A DNA stretch of 64,000 bases, from positions 2,122,005 through 2,186,004 of the forward strand of contig NC_014228.1 in the NCBI RefSeq assembly GCF_000252955.1, read 5' to 3'. Source of the stretch: Xenorhabdus nematophila ATCC 19061 (GTDB lineage: Bacteria; Pseudomonadota; Gammaproteobacteria; Enterobacterales; Enterobacteriaceae). Below the pieces are notes generated by a model, which was given only the letters and a program-made list of their open reading frames with translations, made no database searches and had not been told where the DNA came from. Below are positions 19,401 to 27,309 of this stretch, one piece after another. The first letter of the stretch is position 1, and each line of letters starts with the position of its first letter. The translations under genes and the position numbers were made by a program.

Positions 19401-20394
19401 GATAACATTCCGTATTCTTGGTGAGAAAAATAAAACGCTGGCAGAAGGCAAAGATCTGTCAGCGTTGAAAGTCAAATTGAAAGGAAAAGTTCAGGAAACC
19501 CTTTCAGCAGTTGCAGATGATGGCATTGAACAAAATGGCCTGCATATCTGGAGCTTTGGTGAATTACCGGAGTGCTATGAACAAAAACGCGGGGGTTATT
19601 CTGTTAAGGCATTCCCGGCGCTGGTGGATGAAAAAGAGAGCATTGGCATAAAATTATTCGAAACTGAATCTGAACAACAAAATGCCATGTGGGAAGGAAC
19701 GCGCCGTCTGTTATTGCTCAATATTCCATCGCCGATTAAATATTTGCATGAGAAATTGCCAAACAAATCTAAGTTGGGATTGTATTTTAACCCATATGGG
19801 AAGGTACTGGATTTGATTGATGATTGTATCTCCTGTGGTGTGGATAGATTGATTGCAGAAAATGGCGGGCCGGCATGGAATGAACAGGCATTCTCCAGTT
19901 TGCAGAATAAAGTGCGTGCTGATTTGAATGATGCAGTTGTTGATATTGCCAAACAGGTGGAACAGATCCTGACAGCAGTCTTTAACATTAACAAGCGCTT
20001 GAAAGGGCGGGTAGATATCTCCCTCGCACTGGCGTTGTCAGATATTAAAGAACAAATTTCTGGTTTGGTCTTTAAAGGATTTGTCACTTCTCACGGTTGG
20101 ACGCGTTTGGTGGATGTGTTGCGCTATTTGAATGGTATTGAGCGTCGATTGGAGAAACTGGCGATTAATCCTAACAAAGATAGGGCACACATGAGCCAGA
20201 TTGAGCATATTCAGCGCCAGTGGCAACAATGGCAGGCAAAATTGTCTGTTCAGCAGAAACAGTTATCGGAAGTAAAAGAAGTTCGCTGGATGATTGAAGA
20301 GCTTCGTATTAGTTTGTTTGCCCAACAATTGGGTACGGCTTACCCAATATCAGATAAGCGTATTTTGCAGGCAATGGAAAATATCGCGTCGTAA
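16489..20394 (+). CDS. hrpA: ATP-dependent RNA helicase HrpA (DEAH box)
   Basis: HrpA (1301 residues) is a large DEAH/RHA helicase acting on mRNA and, in E. coli, on collided ribosomes. Motif I GETGSGKTT is at about residue 103, motif II DEAH near residue 200, motif III SAT, and motif VI with QRKGRCGR near residue 394; the HA2/OB region and a long C-terminal DUF3418 domain follow. Length matches E. coli HrpA (1300). The start codon is GTG at 16489, preceded by AAGGAT; there is no better ATG nearby. It faces the IS graveyard on its right. Confidence 0.96.
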   Translation: MESPLTAAFAELFAELDHTPLRDQFRLRKRLHGAAKIKNQASLQAVAQSIAADIAIAKQKMINRQAACPSINYPENLPVSQKKDAIYKAIRDNQVVIIAGETGSGKTTQIPKICLELGRGVKGLIGHTQPRRLAARSVANRIADELETPLGSAVGYKIRFNDQVSENTLVKLMTDGILLAELQQDRLLLQYDTLIIDEAHERSLNIDFILGYLRQLLPKRPDLKVIITSATIDPERFSRHFNNAPIIEVSGRTYPVEVRYRPVAGDDNDSDRDQLEAIIDAVNELGRESPGDILVFMSGEREIRDTADALSKQNFLHTEILPLFARLSNSEQNRIFQPHVGRRIILATNVAETSLTVPGIKYVIDTGYARISRYSYRTKVQRLPIEPISQASANQRKGRCGRVSDGICIRLYSEDDYLSRPEFTDPEILRTNLASVILQMTSIGLGDVSAFPFVEAPDKRNIQDGVRLLEELGAIDPESLSEDVYRLTPTGRQLSQLPIDPRLARMVLEAKTHGCVREVMVIVSALSIQDPRERPLEKQQASDEKHRRFVDKDSDFMAYLKLWDFLVDQQKLLSSSQFRKLCRQDYLNYLRVREWQDVYTQLRQVVKEIGLPINSQDADYRSIHLALLTGLLSHIGQKDIDKQEYTGARNARFSVFPGSGLFKKPPKWAIVAELVETSRLWGRIAARIEPEWVEPLAGHLIKHHYSEPHWKKSQGAVMATEKVTLYGLPIVAGRLVNYSQIDPMLCRELFIRHALVEGDWQTRHSFFRANLKLREEVEELEHKSRRRDILVDDETLFSFYDQKIGKDVVSARHFDRWWKTASKEQPELLNFEKSMLIKGDADKVNALDYPNYWYQDNLKFRLSYQFEPGTDADGVTVHIPLPVLNQVRDEGFDWQIPGIRHELIVALIKSLPKPMRRNFVPAPNYAQAFLERVTQPQATLLDSLERELRLITGVTASRDDWQLEQVPDHLKITFRILGEKNKTLAEGKDLSALKVKLKGKVQETLSAVADDGIEQNGLHIWSFGELPECYEQKRGGYSVKAFPALVDEKESIGIKLFETESEQQNAMWEGTRRLLLLNIPSPIKYLHEKLPNKSKLGLYFNPYGKVLDLIDDCISCGVDRLIAENGGPAWNEQAFSSLQNKVRADLNDAVVDIAKQVEQILTAVFNINKRLKGRVDISLALALSDIKEQISGLVFKGFVTSHGWTRLVDVLRYLNGIERRLEKLAINPNKDRAHMSQIEHIQRQWQQWQAKLSVQQKQLSEVKEVRWMIEELRISLFAQQLGTAYPISDKRILQAMENIAS

Positions 20395-20399
20395 CAAAT

Positions 20400-20431
20400 C
20401 ATGGGCCGTCGTCATTTTGCTGCGGCCTATG
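20400..20431 (+). terminator. Hairpin downstream of hrpA
   Basis: CATGGGCCG and CGGCCTATG form a 9-bp stem with one wobble pair about 5 bp after the hrpA stop. There is no T tract, so it is a weak terminator candidate. Confidence 0.4.
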
Positions 20432-20550
20432 AAGCTCATTGATTGATGTAAAAACCAATCCATTTATAGTTACAACATACTTAATAAAATAACTACTTCC
20501 ATCCTACAAGTACATGTTGATAAAATAATTATCTTTAAAGAAGCTATCAC

Positions 20551-20743
20551 CATGAATAGCATAACACTTATCGGTATCGATCTCGGCAAACACACCCTTT
20601 CACATCCATTGTCAGGATAAATCAAATAAGGCACTTCTCCGTAAAAAATTTACCCAAACTCAATTGATGGAATTTCTCACCAATTGCCCATCGGTAACTG
20701 TTCTAATGGAAGCTTATGACATAAATGGTCAAACGGCCTGATG
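20551..20743 (+). pseudogene. IS110-family transposase, N-terminal fragment with frameshift
   Basis: The frame opens MNSITLIGIDLGKHT, the N-terminal DEDD-type start of IS110 transposases (first Asp in GIDLGK). A one-base insertion after KHT shifts into FHIHCQDKSNKALLR and then LMEFLTNCPSVTVLMEAYD, after which homology ends. The matching C-terminal part appears inverted at 22542-22868, suggesting one element that was split and partly inverted. Confidence 0.75.
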
Positions 20744-21008
20744 AAAACCTGGACATAAAAGTGGCTCATTGAAGCCGAATACTTTTTTAGGCGCATCAGG
20801 CACGGAACTCATTTTAGGGCACGGCATTTTTGCTCATATGACGCCGGATAGATTTAAGCAAGCCAACCATACATCAAAATGAGTGTTGCAAAAACGGGAA
20901 AGACCATAGATTATTTCGGAAGCAAAACATTGCCCTGTGGATTTATCATATACCAATCGTAATTGAAGATGCTTGATTTTTCATTCTTATCAGATCAAGA
21001 TTGTGCCC

Positions 21009-21995
21009 ATGAAAATTACCCTGACAAATGCCCAAAAAGAAGCCCTCGAATTGATGCACGATACGACTCGTGATGGGCGTGTGCGTGACCGCATCAAGGC
21101 CGTACTTTTGGCATCGGAAGGTTGGACTGCCCAGATGATTGCCCAGGCTTTGCGTATTCATGAAAGTACGGTGAGTCGTCATTTGAAAGCCGTTTATCTG
21201 CCGAACAAACGGCAGAACCCGTTGAATATCTGGCGGCAAATTTAATGCACCCCCCGCGCAAATTATTGATTGTGTCTGGGCGCGCTGGCAGGTCACTTTC
21301 ACGGTGGCCGGGATGACAAAATGGCTCCACCGTCAAGGGTTCAGCTATAAAAAGCCGATGGAACACCGCATAAATTCGCTGCGGATAAACAGCAACAGTT
21401 TATTGAGACCTACAACGCGCTGAAAGCGGAATGTGGCCAGCATGAACCTATTTTGTTTATTGACGCCATGCATCCGACCCAGTCCACAAAATTAAGTTAC
21501 GGCTGGATGAAACGCGGAAGGGAGCATGTCAAGGGGGTCGAAACCACAGGCAGTCGTACCCGTCTCAACCTCATGGGGGCACTCAATTTGCAACGGCTTG
21601 ACGAGACGGTTATTCGTGAATATCCGACGATTAACGCGAAAAATGTCGTCCTGTTTTTCGGTGCAATCCGGGAGACTTATCCGCTTTCACAAAAAATTCA
21701 TCTTATTCTGGGTGGAGCCGGTTACCATCGCGCTGAAATAGTTAAATTTTTTGCCGAGGTTCTGAATATCGAGTTGGATTACCTGCCGCCATACAGCCCT
21801 AACCTCAACCCGATTGAGCGATTGTGGAAATACGCGAATGAGCAGGTACGAAACAATCTCTATTTCCCGGATGCAAAAACATTCCGTGAAGTACTCCATC
21901 ATTTTTTTCATGTCACGTTGCCAGAAAAATCAAATGAACTCATTACCCGGTTGACTGATAATTTTCAGATTTTAAAATCTGCATCTTCAAGTTAA
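21009..21995 (+). pseudogene. IS630-family transposase (type A), frameshifted
   Basis: The N-terminal helix-turn-helix part (21009-21245, AQALRIHESTVSRHL) and the DDE catalytic part (21453-21995, with FIDAMH, LILGGAGYHRA and LNPIERLWKYANEQ) are in different frames. The sequence between them encodes W-RWQVTFTVAGMTKWLHRQGFSYKKPMEHR with a frame break and apparently lost residues. Outer ends near 20955 and 21990 share the related sequences TTGAAGATGC / CTTGAAGATGC in inverted orientation, consistent with terminal repeats. The third acidic DDE residue (PIE) is present but the gene cannot make one protein. Confidence 0.82.
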
Positions 21996-22211
21996 TTGCG
22001 TATATATGAATGCGACAGAGCCTATTTTTATACTCTTCCATAATATTTTTTTAAGTACTCAAGAAAAGTTAATTGCAAATTGGTCGCCATAACCTTTCAA
22101 TAAAGTATTTAATTCATGCTCCATTGTATTCTGAGTCCAGTTGATAAAACGTCGCCAATGGTATTTGGCCTGTTTCCAGACGATCTCAATCAAATTCAGT
22201 TCTGGGCTGTA
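21809..22211 (+). repeat. Left arm of a 403-bp perfect inverted repeat
   Basis: This segment is the exact reverse complement of 22951-23353 in every block I compared. It covers the 3' end of IS630 type A, its right end, a short linker, and the 3' end of an IS630 type B transposase on the other strand. Coordinates map as x to 45162 minus x. Confidence 0.9.
22059..22211 (-). pseudogene. IS630-family (type B) transposase, C-terminal fragment
   Basis: The minus strand encodes the C-terminus with LNLIEIVWKQAKYHWRRF and ends GYGDQFAINFS. Only the tail of the protein remains. A second, slightly longer copy is on the plus strand at 22900-23103. Confidence 0.75.
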
Positions 22212-22217
22212 GATTGA

Positions 22218-22271
22218 AATATGATCAAGCTATAAATATTACTTATTATTTTCTTGATATTCATATCTCAT
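22218..22271 (+). repeat. 54-bp repeat, inverted copy at 23354-23407
   Basis: This AT-rich 54-bp sequence (begins AATATGATCAAGC, ends ATATCTCAT) recurs in reverse complement immediately right of the second 403-bp arm. It is not part of a recognised transposase and could be an end of a small mobile element. Confidence 0.8.
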
Positions 22272-22541
22272 TAAATATGAATATCCCCATAAAAGCATAA
22301 ATTATTACCTAAATAAGTTATATGGACACCGACTGAATTCAAGTTGGTGACATATTTTCTGACAAAAGTAGTCGCAAACATATATTCGGCTTCTCAATGA
22401 GCCCTGATGAAAATCCGCACTCTCTGCCCTCATTATTTCAACGGCCTTTGACAGACTATCTTATTTACCCGGTTCACAGAGAGTCGGTACTACCTGTCAG
22501 TACATCAACTTATGGAATTCTATTGCATAGTTATTGCTTAT

Positions 22542-22868
22542 TCACCGTGCTTCATAAACCGATTGTTGGTTAACTAAGGCCCACGCAATGCGGGCATTGT
22601 TATTCGCCAGTGCCACTGCCGCTTTATTGCTCCCGCTGCGGGCTATCACGCCTTTTAACCAGCGTTGTAATCCATTACATTGTTCCTCGGGGAGTTTTTG
22701 TACCCGATACACCACTGAACGGGCACCGTGGATCAGTATTCCCCGCAAATAGCTATCCCCGCGTTTTGTGATACCCAATAACCTGACTTTACCACCACTG
22801 CTATGCTCTCTTGGTACCCGCCCCAGATAACTGGCAAAATGGCGGCCATTTTTAGTGTTGGATAATGC
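22542..22868 (-). pseudogene. IS110-family transposase, C-terminal fragment
   Basis: The minus strand encodes FASYLGRVPREHSSGGK, GITKRGDSYLRGILIHGARS and ends QQSVYEAR, the Transposase_20 domain of IS110-type enzymes. The N-terminal half is missing here; a matching N-terminal piece in the opposite orientation is at 20551-20743. Homology breaks abruptly at about 22870. Confidence 0.8.
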
Positions 22869-22899
22869 GCGTATCCATCACGGGATCGAAGAACAAATC

Positions 22900-23103
22900 A
22901 GAAACGGCGGGTGACGAGAACACAACCTGTTTTTATTCTATCTTCCCGCTTACAGCCCAGAACTGAATTTGATTGAGATCGTCTGGAAACAGGCCAAATA
23001 CCATTGGCGACGTTTTATCAACTGGACTCAGAATACAATGGAGCATGAATTAAATACTTTATTGAAAGGTTATGGCGACCAATTTGCAATTAACTTTTCT
23101 TGA
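22900..23103 (+). pseudogene. IS630-family (type B) transposase, C-terminal fragment
   Basis: The frame encodes REHNLFLFYLPAYSPELN, then IEIVWKQAKYHW, and ends with FAINFS and a TGA at 23101. Upstream the frame is interrupted by a TGA, so it is a remnant. It overlaps the right 403-bp arm. Confidence 0.75.
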
Positions 23104-23353
23104 GTACTTAAAAAAATATTATGGAAGAGTATAAAAATAGGCTCTGTCGCATTCATATATACGCAATTAACTTGAAGATGCAGATTTTAAAATCTGAAAA
23201 TTATCAGTCAACCGGGTAATGAGTTCATTTGATTTTTCTGGCAACGTGACATGAAAAAAATGATGGAGTACTTCACGGAATGTTTTTGCATCCGGGAAAT
23301 AGAGATTGTTTCGTACCTGCTCATTCGCGTATTTCCACAATCGCTCAATCGGG
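22951..23353 (-). repeat. Right arm of the 403-bp perfect inverted repeat
   Basis: Reverse complement of 21809-22211, separated from it by 739 bp. It contains a second copy of the IS630 type A C-terminus on the minus strand (stop at 23167) and of the type B C-terminus on the plus strand. Confidence 0.9.
23167..23353 (-). pseudogene. IS630-family (type A) transposase, C-terminal fragment
   Basis: The minus strand encodes IERLWKYANEQVRNN through TRLTDNFQILKSASSS, identical to the end of the copy at 21009-21995. It is a duplicate carried by the inverted repeat, cut at its 5' side by the 54-bp repeat. Confidence 0.8.
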
Positions 23354-23407
23354 ATGAGATATGAATATCAAGAAAATAATAAGTAATATTTATAGCTTGA
23401 TCATATT
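23354..23407 (-). repeat. 54-bp repeat, inverted copy of 22218-22271
   Basis: Reverse complement of the 54-bp sequence at 22218-22271. It directly abuts the right 403-bp arm, whereas the left copy is separated from its arm by 6 bp. Confidence 0.8.
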
Positions 23408-23547
23408 AAGAACGGCCTTCACTAAATTAGTTACAACATACTTATTTATAATTAATAGCAAACTTAAAAAACATGCAAAAAAGCAACCAAGGTAAAAGGA
23501 TGTATGATTTACAACAAATTTTGAGCAAAAAATAAGAGGAGATATTA

Positions 23548-24426
23548 GGGGTTGTTGATGTTTTAAGGTCATAATTCAATCAACCCACATTGGCAACCAG
23601 ACAATGATAAACGCCAGTGCCACCATGCTGGCATAATTCCGTTCAAGTTTATCGTATCTTGTTGCTATTGCTCGGAAATGTTTAATTCTGGCAAACGCAT
23701 TTTCCACCAAGTGACGATAACGGTATAAACATTTATCAATGCGTGGGTCTGCTTGTCGACTCTTTTTGCGATAAGGGATCACCGGAGTGGCTTCGCGTTG
23801 TTCAATAAATATTCTGAAACGCTGACTATCATACCCTTTATCAGCGATAACCGCTTCAGATGGGGGAGACTCAGAGACAAGGCTTTGTGCGTGGACACTA
23901 TCGTGAACCTGGCCACCCGAAAGCTCAAAATGAACGGGTAAACCTCCGCTGTCTACAGCTAAATGGATCTTGGTTGAAAGCCCGCCACAGCTTTTGCCAA
24001 TGGCCTCATCGTCATCTGAAGCAGCTCCGGCACTATGCGGGTGAGCCCGGACGAGAGTTCCATCAATAAACAGCCATTCCGTATCAGTAATTTTAGATAA
24101 ACCTTTGAAAACAAGCTGTAAAATACCTTTCTTCGACCCAGCATTAAAACGCTGAAAAACGCTATTCCAATGGCCGAATTCTGGCGGTAAATCCCGCCAG
24201 GGAATGCGCGTTCTCATCCGGTAAAGAATGCCTTCCAAGGTCAAACGGTGTTCAGGTTTGTCATAAATCCATCCGGTGTGTTGCATCAATGCAGAGAGCT
24301 TATTCCAATGGAGATCGGTTAACATAGCTCGCGGCATGATGGTCAGGTCTGGTTATTTTTTGGCGAAAGTAATGATACCAAATCATCATGCTGCCTAATA
24401 ATCCCTCACAAAACGTCAACACGCCC
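23548..24426 (-). mobile_element. IS5-family (IS427-like) insertion sequence, apparently complete
   Basis: The element spans about 879 bp. Its ends, GGGGTTGTTGATGTTTT on the left and, reading inward on the other strand, GGGCGTGTTGACGTTTT on the right, are imperfect terminal inverted repeats. Both sides are flanked by TA, consistent with a TA target duplication. It contains one intact transposase gene. It is inserted in the centre of a 10-bp palindrome (arms 23533-23542 and 24432-24441). Confidence 0.82.
23576..24337 (-). CDS. IS5-family transposase
   Basis: This 253-residue DDE transposase is uninterrupted. The first catalytic Asp is in FIDGTLVRAHPHS, the second in VIADKGYDS, and the Glu in the C-terminal YRYRHLVENAFARIKHFR block (Y-(2)-R-(3)-E-(6)-K signature). 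The N-terminal half has RIPWRDLPPEFGHWNSVF. Because the gene is one frame and both ends of the element are present, it may still be active, unlike its neighbours. Confidence 0.93.
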   Translation of the reverse strand: MPRAMLTDLHWNKLSALMQHTGWIYDKPEHRLTLEGILYRMRTRIPWRDLPPEFGHWNSVFQRFNAGSKKGILQLVFKGLSKITDTEWLFIDGTLVRAHPHSAGAASDDDEAIGKSCGGLSTKIHLAVDSGGLPVHFELSGGQVHDSVHAQSLVSESPPSEAVIADKGYDSQRFRIFIEQREATPVIPYRKKSRQADPRIDKCLYRYRHLVENAFARIKHFRAIATRYDKLERNYASMVALAFIIVWLPMWVD

Positions 24427-24509
24427 TAGTTTCTCCTCTTAAAACTCACCAATAATAGGAATGATTAGTATTATCTTTTATGCTAGAGTAACTTGCTGCT
24501 ATAAAACCT

Positions 24510-25904
24510 TTAGTAATTCATCAAGATCCATGTAGAAGGAATAGCTATCAAAAACAGAATAACTATAGTTGATTTTTCCATTAAATTGAGTGGGGTTCTG
24601 TCTTTATTTTGTCTGCGTGTGTACAAGAAAACCAGTAATCCAGGTGCATATAGTACAACTGAAAGCAATAAATTGATTAAACCTGAAGCGTAAAGTAACC
24701 ATAATCCATAAATACAAGCACCTGCGGCAATAGATAATAAAGCACGGCTACTACGTTCAAATGCAACTTTTACTAAAAATGCTCCGACAAGAAAGTAGGG
24801 GACCAGGATCATCTCTGACGCAATAGAAAGTAATGTATTGTAATTACTTCCACTTAGCCAGATTAGAATCAAAGCAATTTGGACGGCTCCGTTTGTAATC
24901 CAAAGTGATGATTCAGGGGCTTTCTTTTCATTTTGTTTATTGAACACTTTAGGAAATGAACCGTGCTGGGAAGCAATAAACGGTACCTCTGCTGCCATAA
25001 TTGTCCAGCTTAAATAAGCACCGCAAACCGAAATGATCAATCCGCCAATAATTACAATTTCACCCACAGAGCCAATCAATCCTACCATTAGGTTTGCCAT
25101 TGAAGGATTTTTCATCGCTGCTAATTCAGGTCGTGTAGTCAGGCCGAGTGAAAGGAGGGTAACGAGAACATAAACACCCAATGCGGAAATGACAGACAAT
25201 ACTGTTGCAATACCAATATCTTTACGTTTTTTGGCACGGGCTGAAACAACAACCGCACCCTCAACACCAATGAAAACCCATAAAGTAATCAGCATCGTAT
25301 CTTTGACTTGCTGCCAGACAGGAACACCCATTTCAACGCCTGTGAAATCAAAAGAAAATATATCCATCTTAAAGGCAATAGCAGCCAAAATAATAAACAT
25401 ACCCAATGGTAATAATTTTGCCATTGTGGCTAATTGATTGACTCCCGCAGCAGTTTGTACACCTCGAAGAACCAACCAGTGAACGAACCAAAGTAAGATG
25501 GATTCACTTATTAATGATTGCCAAGTATTACCATCACCAAAAACCACGGAATGTTCGGTATCCGTGAAAAAACTTAATGCCGCAAAAACGATGACTAAAT
25601 AGGAAACATTGGCAATAACAGCGCAGAACCAATACCCCCAAGCCGAACAGAATCCCACTAATTCTCCAAATCCTTCCCGCGCATATGTAAAAATTCCGCT
25701 GTCCAAATCAGGACGAAGACGCGAAAGTAAAAGCAAAGACGTGGCTAAGAAGAGGATACCTATACCTGTTATTCCCCAACCAATCATAAGTGCAGCAGGA
25801 CTGCCAACCTGTGCCATATTTTGTGGCAAGCTGAATACACCGGCACCAACCATAGAGCTGAGCACCAGTGCTGTCAGAGATGTGAGGCCTAATTTCTTTT
25901 CCAA
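24510..25904 (-). CDS. ydgI: APC-family basic amino acid antiporter YdgI/ArcD-like
   Basis: This protein (465 residues) closely resembles E. coli YdgI, a predicted arginine:ornithine antiporter of the APC superfamily with about 12 transmembrane helices. The family block SSMVGAGVFSLPQNM is at about residue 18, and the ends match. I place the start at a TTG (25904), because homologues begin MEKKLGL and AGGAAC lies upstream; an in-frame ATG at 25982 would add 26 residues that fit no membrane protein start. In E. coli ydgI follows ydgH; here a toxin-antitoxin pair lies between them. Confidence 0.9.
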   Translation of the reverse strand: MEKKLGLTSLTALVLSSMVGAGVFSLPQNMAQVGSPAALMIGWGITGIGILFLATSLLLLSRLRPDLDSGIFTYAREGFGELVGFCSAWGYWFCAVIANVSYLVIVFAALSFFTDTEHSVVFGDGNTWQSLISESILLWFVHWLVLRGVQTAAGVNQLATMAKLLPLGMFIILAAIAFKMDIFSFDFTGVEMGVPVWQQVKDTMLITLWVFIGVEGAVVVSARAKKRKDIGIATVLSVISALGVYVLVTLLSLGLTTRPELAAMKNPSMANLMVGLIGSVGEIVIIGGLIISVCGAYLSWTIMAAEVPFIASQHGSFPKVFNKQNEKKAPESSLWITNGAVQIALILIWLSGSNYNTLLSIASEMILVPYFLVGAFLVKVAFERSSRALLSIAAGACIYGLWLLYASGLINLLLSVVLYAPGLLVFLYTRRQNKDRTPLNLMEKSTIVILFLIAIPSTWILMNY

Positions 25905-26411
25905 AGATACGTTCCTAAAAATAATATAATCGACACGATTAGCCAGAACTCTTGCTCTGAATATCGAACACATATTGGACATTTATTGCATCCATGCTAT
26001 GGATTGCAGAAAAGATTTAGTAGATAAATCTAAAAAACACGGCGATTCTACGGAGTGAAAGGCTCGTATGCAATGGTTGACTATGCAAAAAAAGATAAAA
26101 TTTATGCACAAAATTATGTAGAAGAATAAGAAAATGAATTACAGAGAATTTTTCTAATGTACACTATAATCCTTAGGAAATATGCAAATAGCAATAAAAT
26201 AAATATCTTTGATTGCAGATATAATTTCTCTTACGAAGGGAAAATAAATAATAAACAATTATGCAAATGTGTGCCGCCAAGTGATGCCTATTCCTACCTG
26301 CCAGCAGTATAAAAATAAGGATAGCATTTTGTCTTTTATGGTTATTGTGTATATCTATTAGATATACATTTGCTATAATAACTATTTATCAATTAGCTAC
26401 ACAGGTGGTTT
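25905..26411. other. Intergenic region between ydgI and the toxin-antitoxin operon
   Basis: This AT-rich stretch has no convincing gene. The right part carries the palindrome and TATAAT described in the next entry. The left part should hold the ydgI promoter. Confidence 0.5.
26348..26379 (+). promoter_or_regulatory. Palindromic operator and -10 box of the tacAT-like operon
   Basis: A perfect inverted repeat has 10-bp arms TGTATATCTA and TAGATATACA with a single T between them (26348-26368). A TATAAT hexamer follows at 26374-26379, about 32 bp before the antitoxin ATG. Autorepression by antitoxin or toxin-antitoxin complex at such sites is usual for this class; the binding here is inferred. 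Confidence 0.7.
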
Positions 26412-26684
26412 ATGAGAACACAACCTAAAGAAACCCCGATTAACATCCGGGCGAAAGCCTTCCAGCGGGAGCTTATCGACCATGCAGCAAACCTACATTC
26501 GAAGACACGAACTGATTTCATCTTGGATGCTGCCTGCCGAGCTGCTGAAGAGGCCATACTCGATCAGCGCCACTTTTTTGTTAACGACGAAAAATATCAG
26601 GCGTTCATGCAGATGCTGGAACAACCGCTTTCTGATAACGCAGGTTTTAAAAAGCTCATGGGATATAAAGCACCGTGGGAATAA
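26412..26684 (+). CDS. DUF1778 ribbon-helix-helix antitoxin (TacA-like)
   Basis: This 90-residue protein is a type II antitoxin of the DUF1778/TacA class. The N-terminal part (PINIRAKAFQRELIDHAANL, then RTDFILDAACRAAEEA) is the DNA-binding ribbon-helix-helix dimer; the C-terminal tail (FVNDEKYQAFMQMLEQP) is the toxin-neutralising region. A palindromic operator overlaps its promoter. The toxin gene overlaps its 3' end by 10 bp. AGGTGG serves as the ribosome site. Confidence 0.92.
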   Translation: MRTQPKETPINIRAKAFQRELIDHAANLHSKTRTDFILDAACRAAEEAILDQRHFFVNDEKYQAFMQMLEQPLSDNAGFKKLMGYKAPWE

Positions 26685-27163
26685 GTACGCCGGAAATCTT
26701 AACGGTTAAACATAATGTAAAGGATTTTTATTGCCAGCATGAAACATTAAACGAATGGCTTTCACGCCGGGCTTTAAAAAATAATAAGCTCGGCGCGAGC
26801 CGCACATTTGTTATTTGCAAGGAAGGAACAAAAGACGTTATCGGTTATTATTGTCTAAGTGCTGGTTCAATTAATCATATTGAATCTACACCATCCCTTA
26901 AACGCAATATGCCAGATGCTATCCCTGTAATGTTGCTCGGCCGCCTAGCTGTTGATGCGGAATATCAGGGGAAGAAGCTCGGTGCATTACTTCTTCAAGA
27001 TGCTTGGAAGCGTGTTGCCAGTACGGCGGAACAGGTAGGCATTTCAGCGATAATTGTCCACGCATTTGATGAAAGCGCCCGAACGTTCTATATGCGTCTT
27101 GGTTTCGTCCAGTCACCATTGGAGTCATATACACTGATGCTTCCATTAGGCAAACAGAACTAA
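26675..27163 (+). CDS. GNAT-family acetyltransferase toxin (TacT-like)
   Basis: This 162-residue GNAT protein matches the TacT/AtaT group, which inhibits translation by acetylating the amino acid on charged tRNA. The acetyl-CoA loop QGKKLGALLLQDA follows LLGRLAVD at about residues 93-110, and the C-terminal RTFYMRLGF contains the likely catalytic Tyr. The start is GTG at 26675, inside the antitoxin gene, so the two are coupled. Which tRNA it attacks is not visible. Confidence 0.92.
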   Translation: MGISTPEILTVKHNVKDFYCQHETLNEWLSRRALKNNKLGASRTFVICKEGTKDVIGYYCLSAGSINHIESTPSLKRNMPDAIPVMLLGRLAVDAEYQGKKLGALLLQDAWKRVASTAEQVGISAIIVHAFDESARTFYMRLGFVQSPLESYTLMLPLGKQN

Positions 27164-27255
27164 TGGCTTGGTATTAAAGCTATATTCTTGAAGTGCAGCT
27201 TTAAACCATGATATATCGATTATTAACCTGGCTGTTTTTGATTACAGTATGGAAA

Positions 27256-27282
27256 AAGGCACAAATACAACACTTGTGCCTT
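27256..27282 (-). terminator. Terminator of ydgH
   Basis: On the minus strand AAGGCACAA and TTGTGCCTT form a perfect 9-bp stem followed by a T run. It lies 28 bp after the ydgH stop. Confidence 0.85.
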
Positions 27283-27309
27283 CTCATAAATAGGAAGATA
27301 ACGTTCTGA

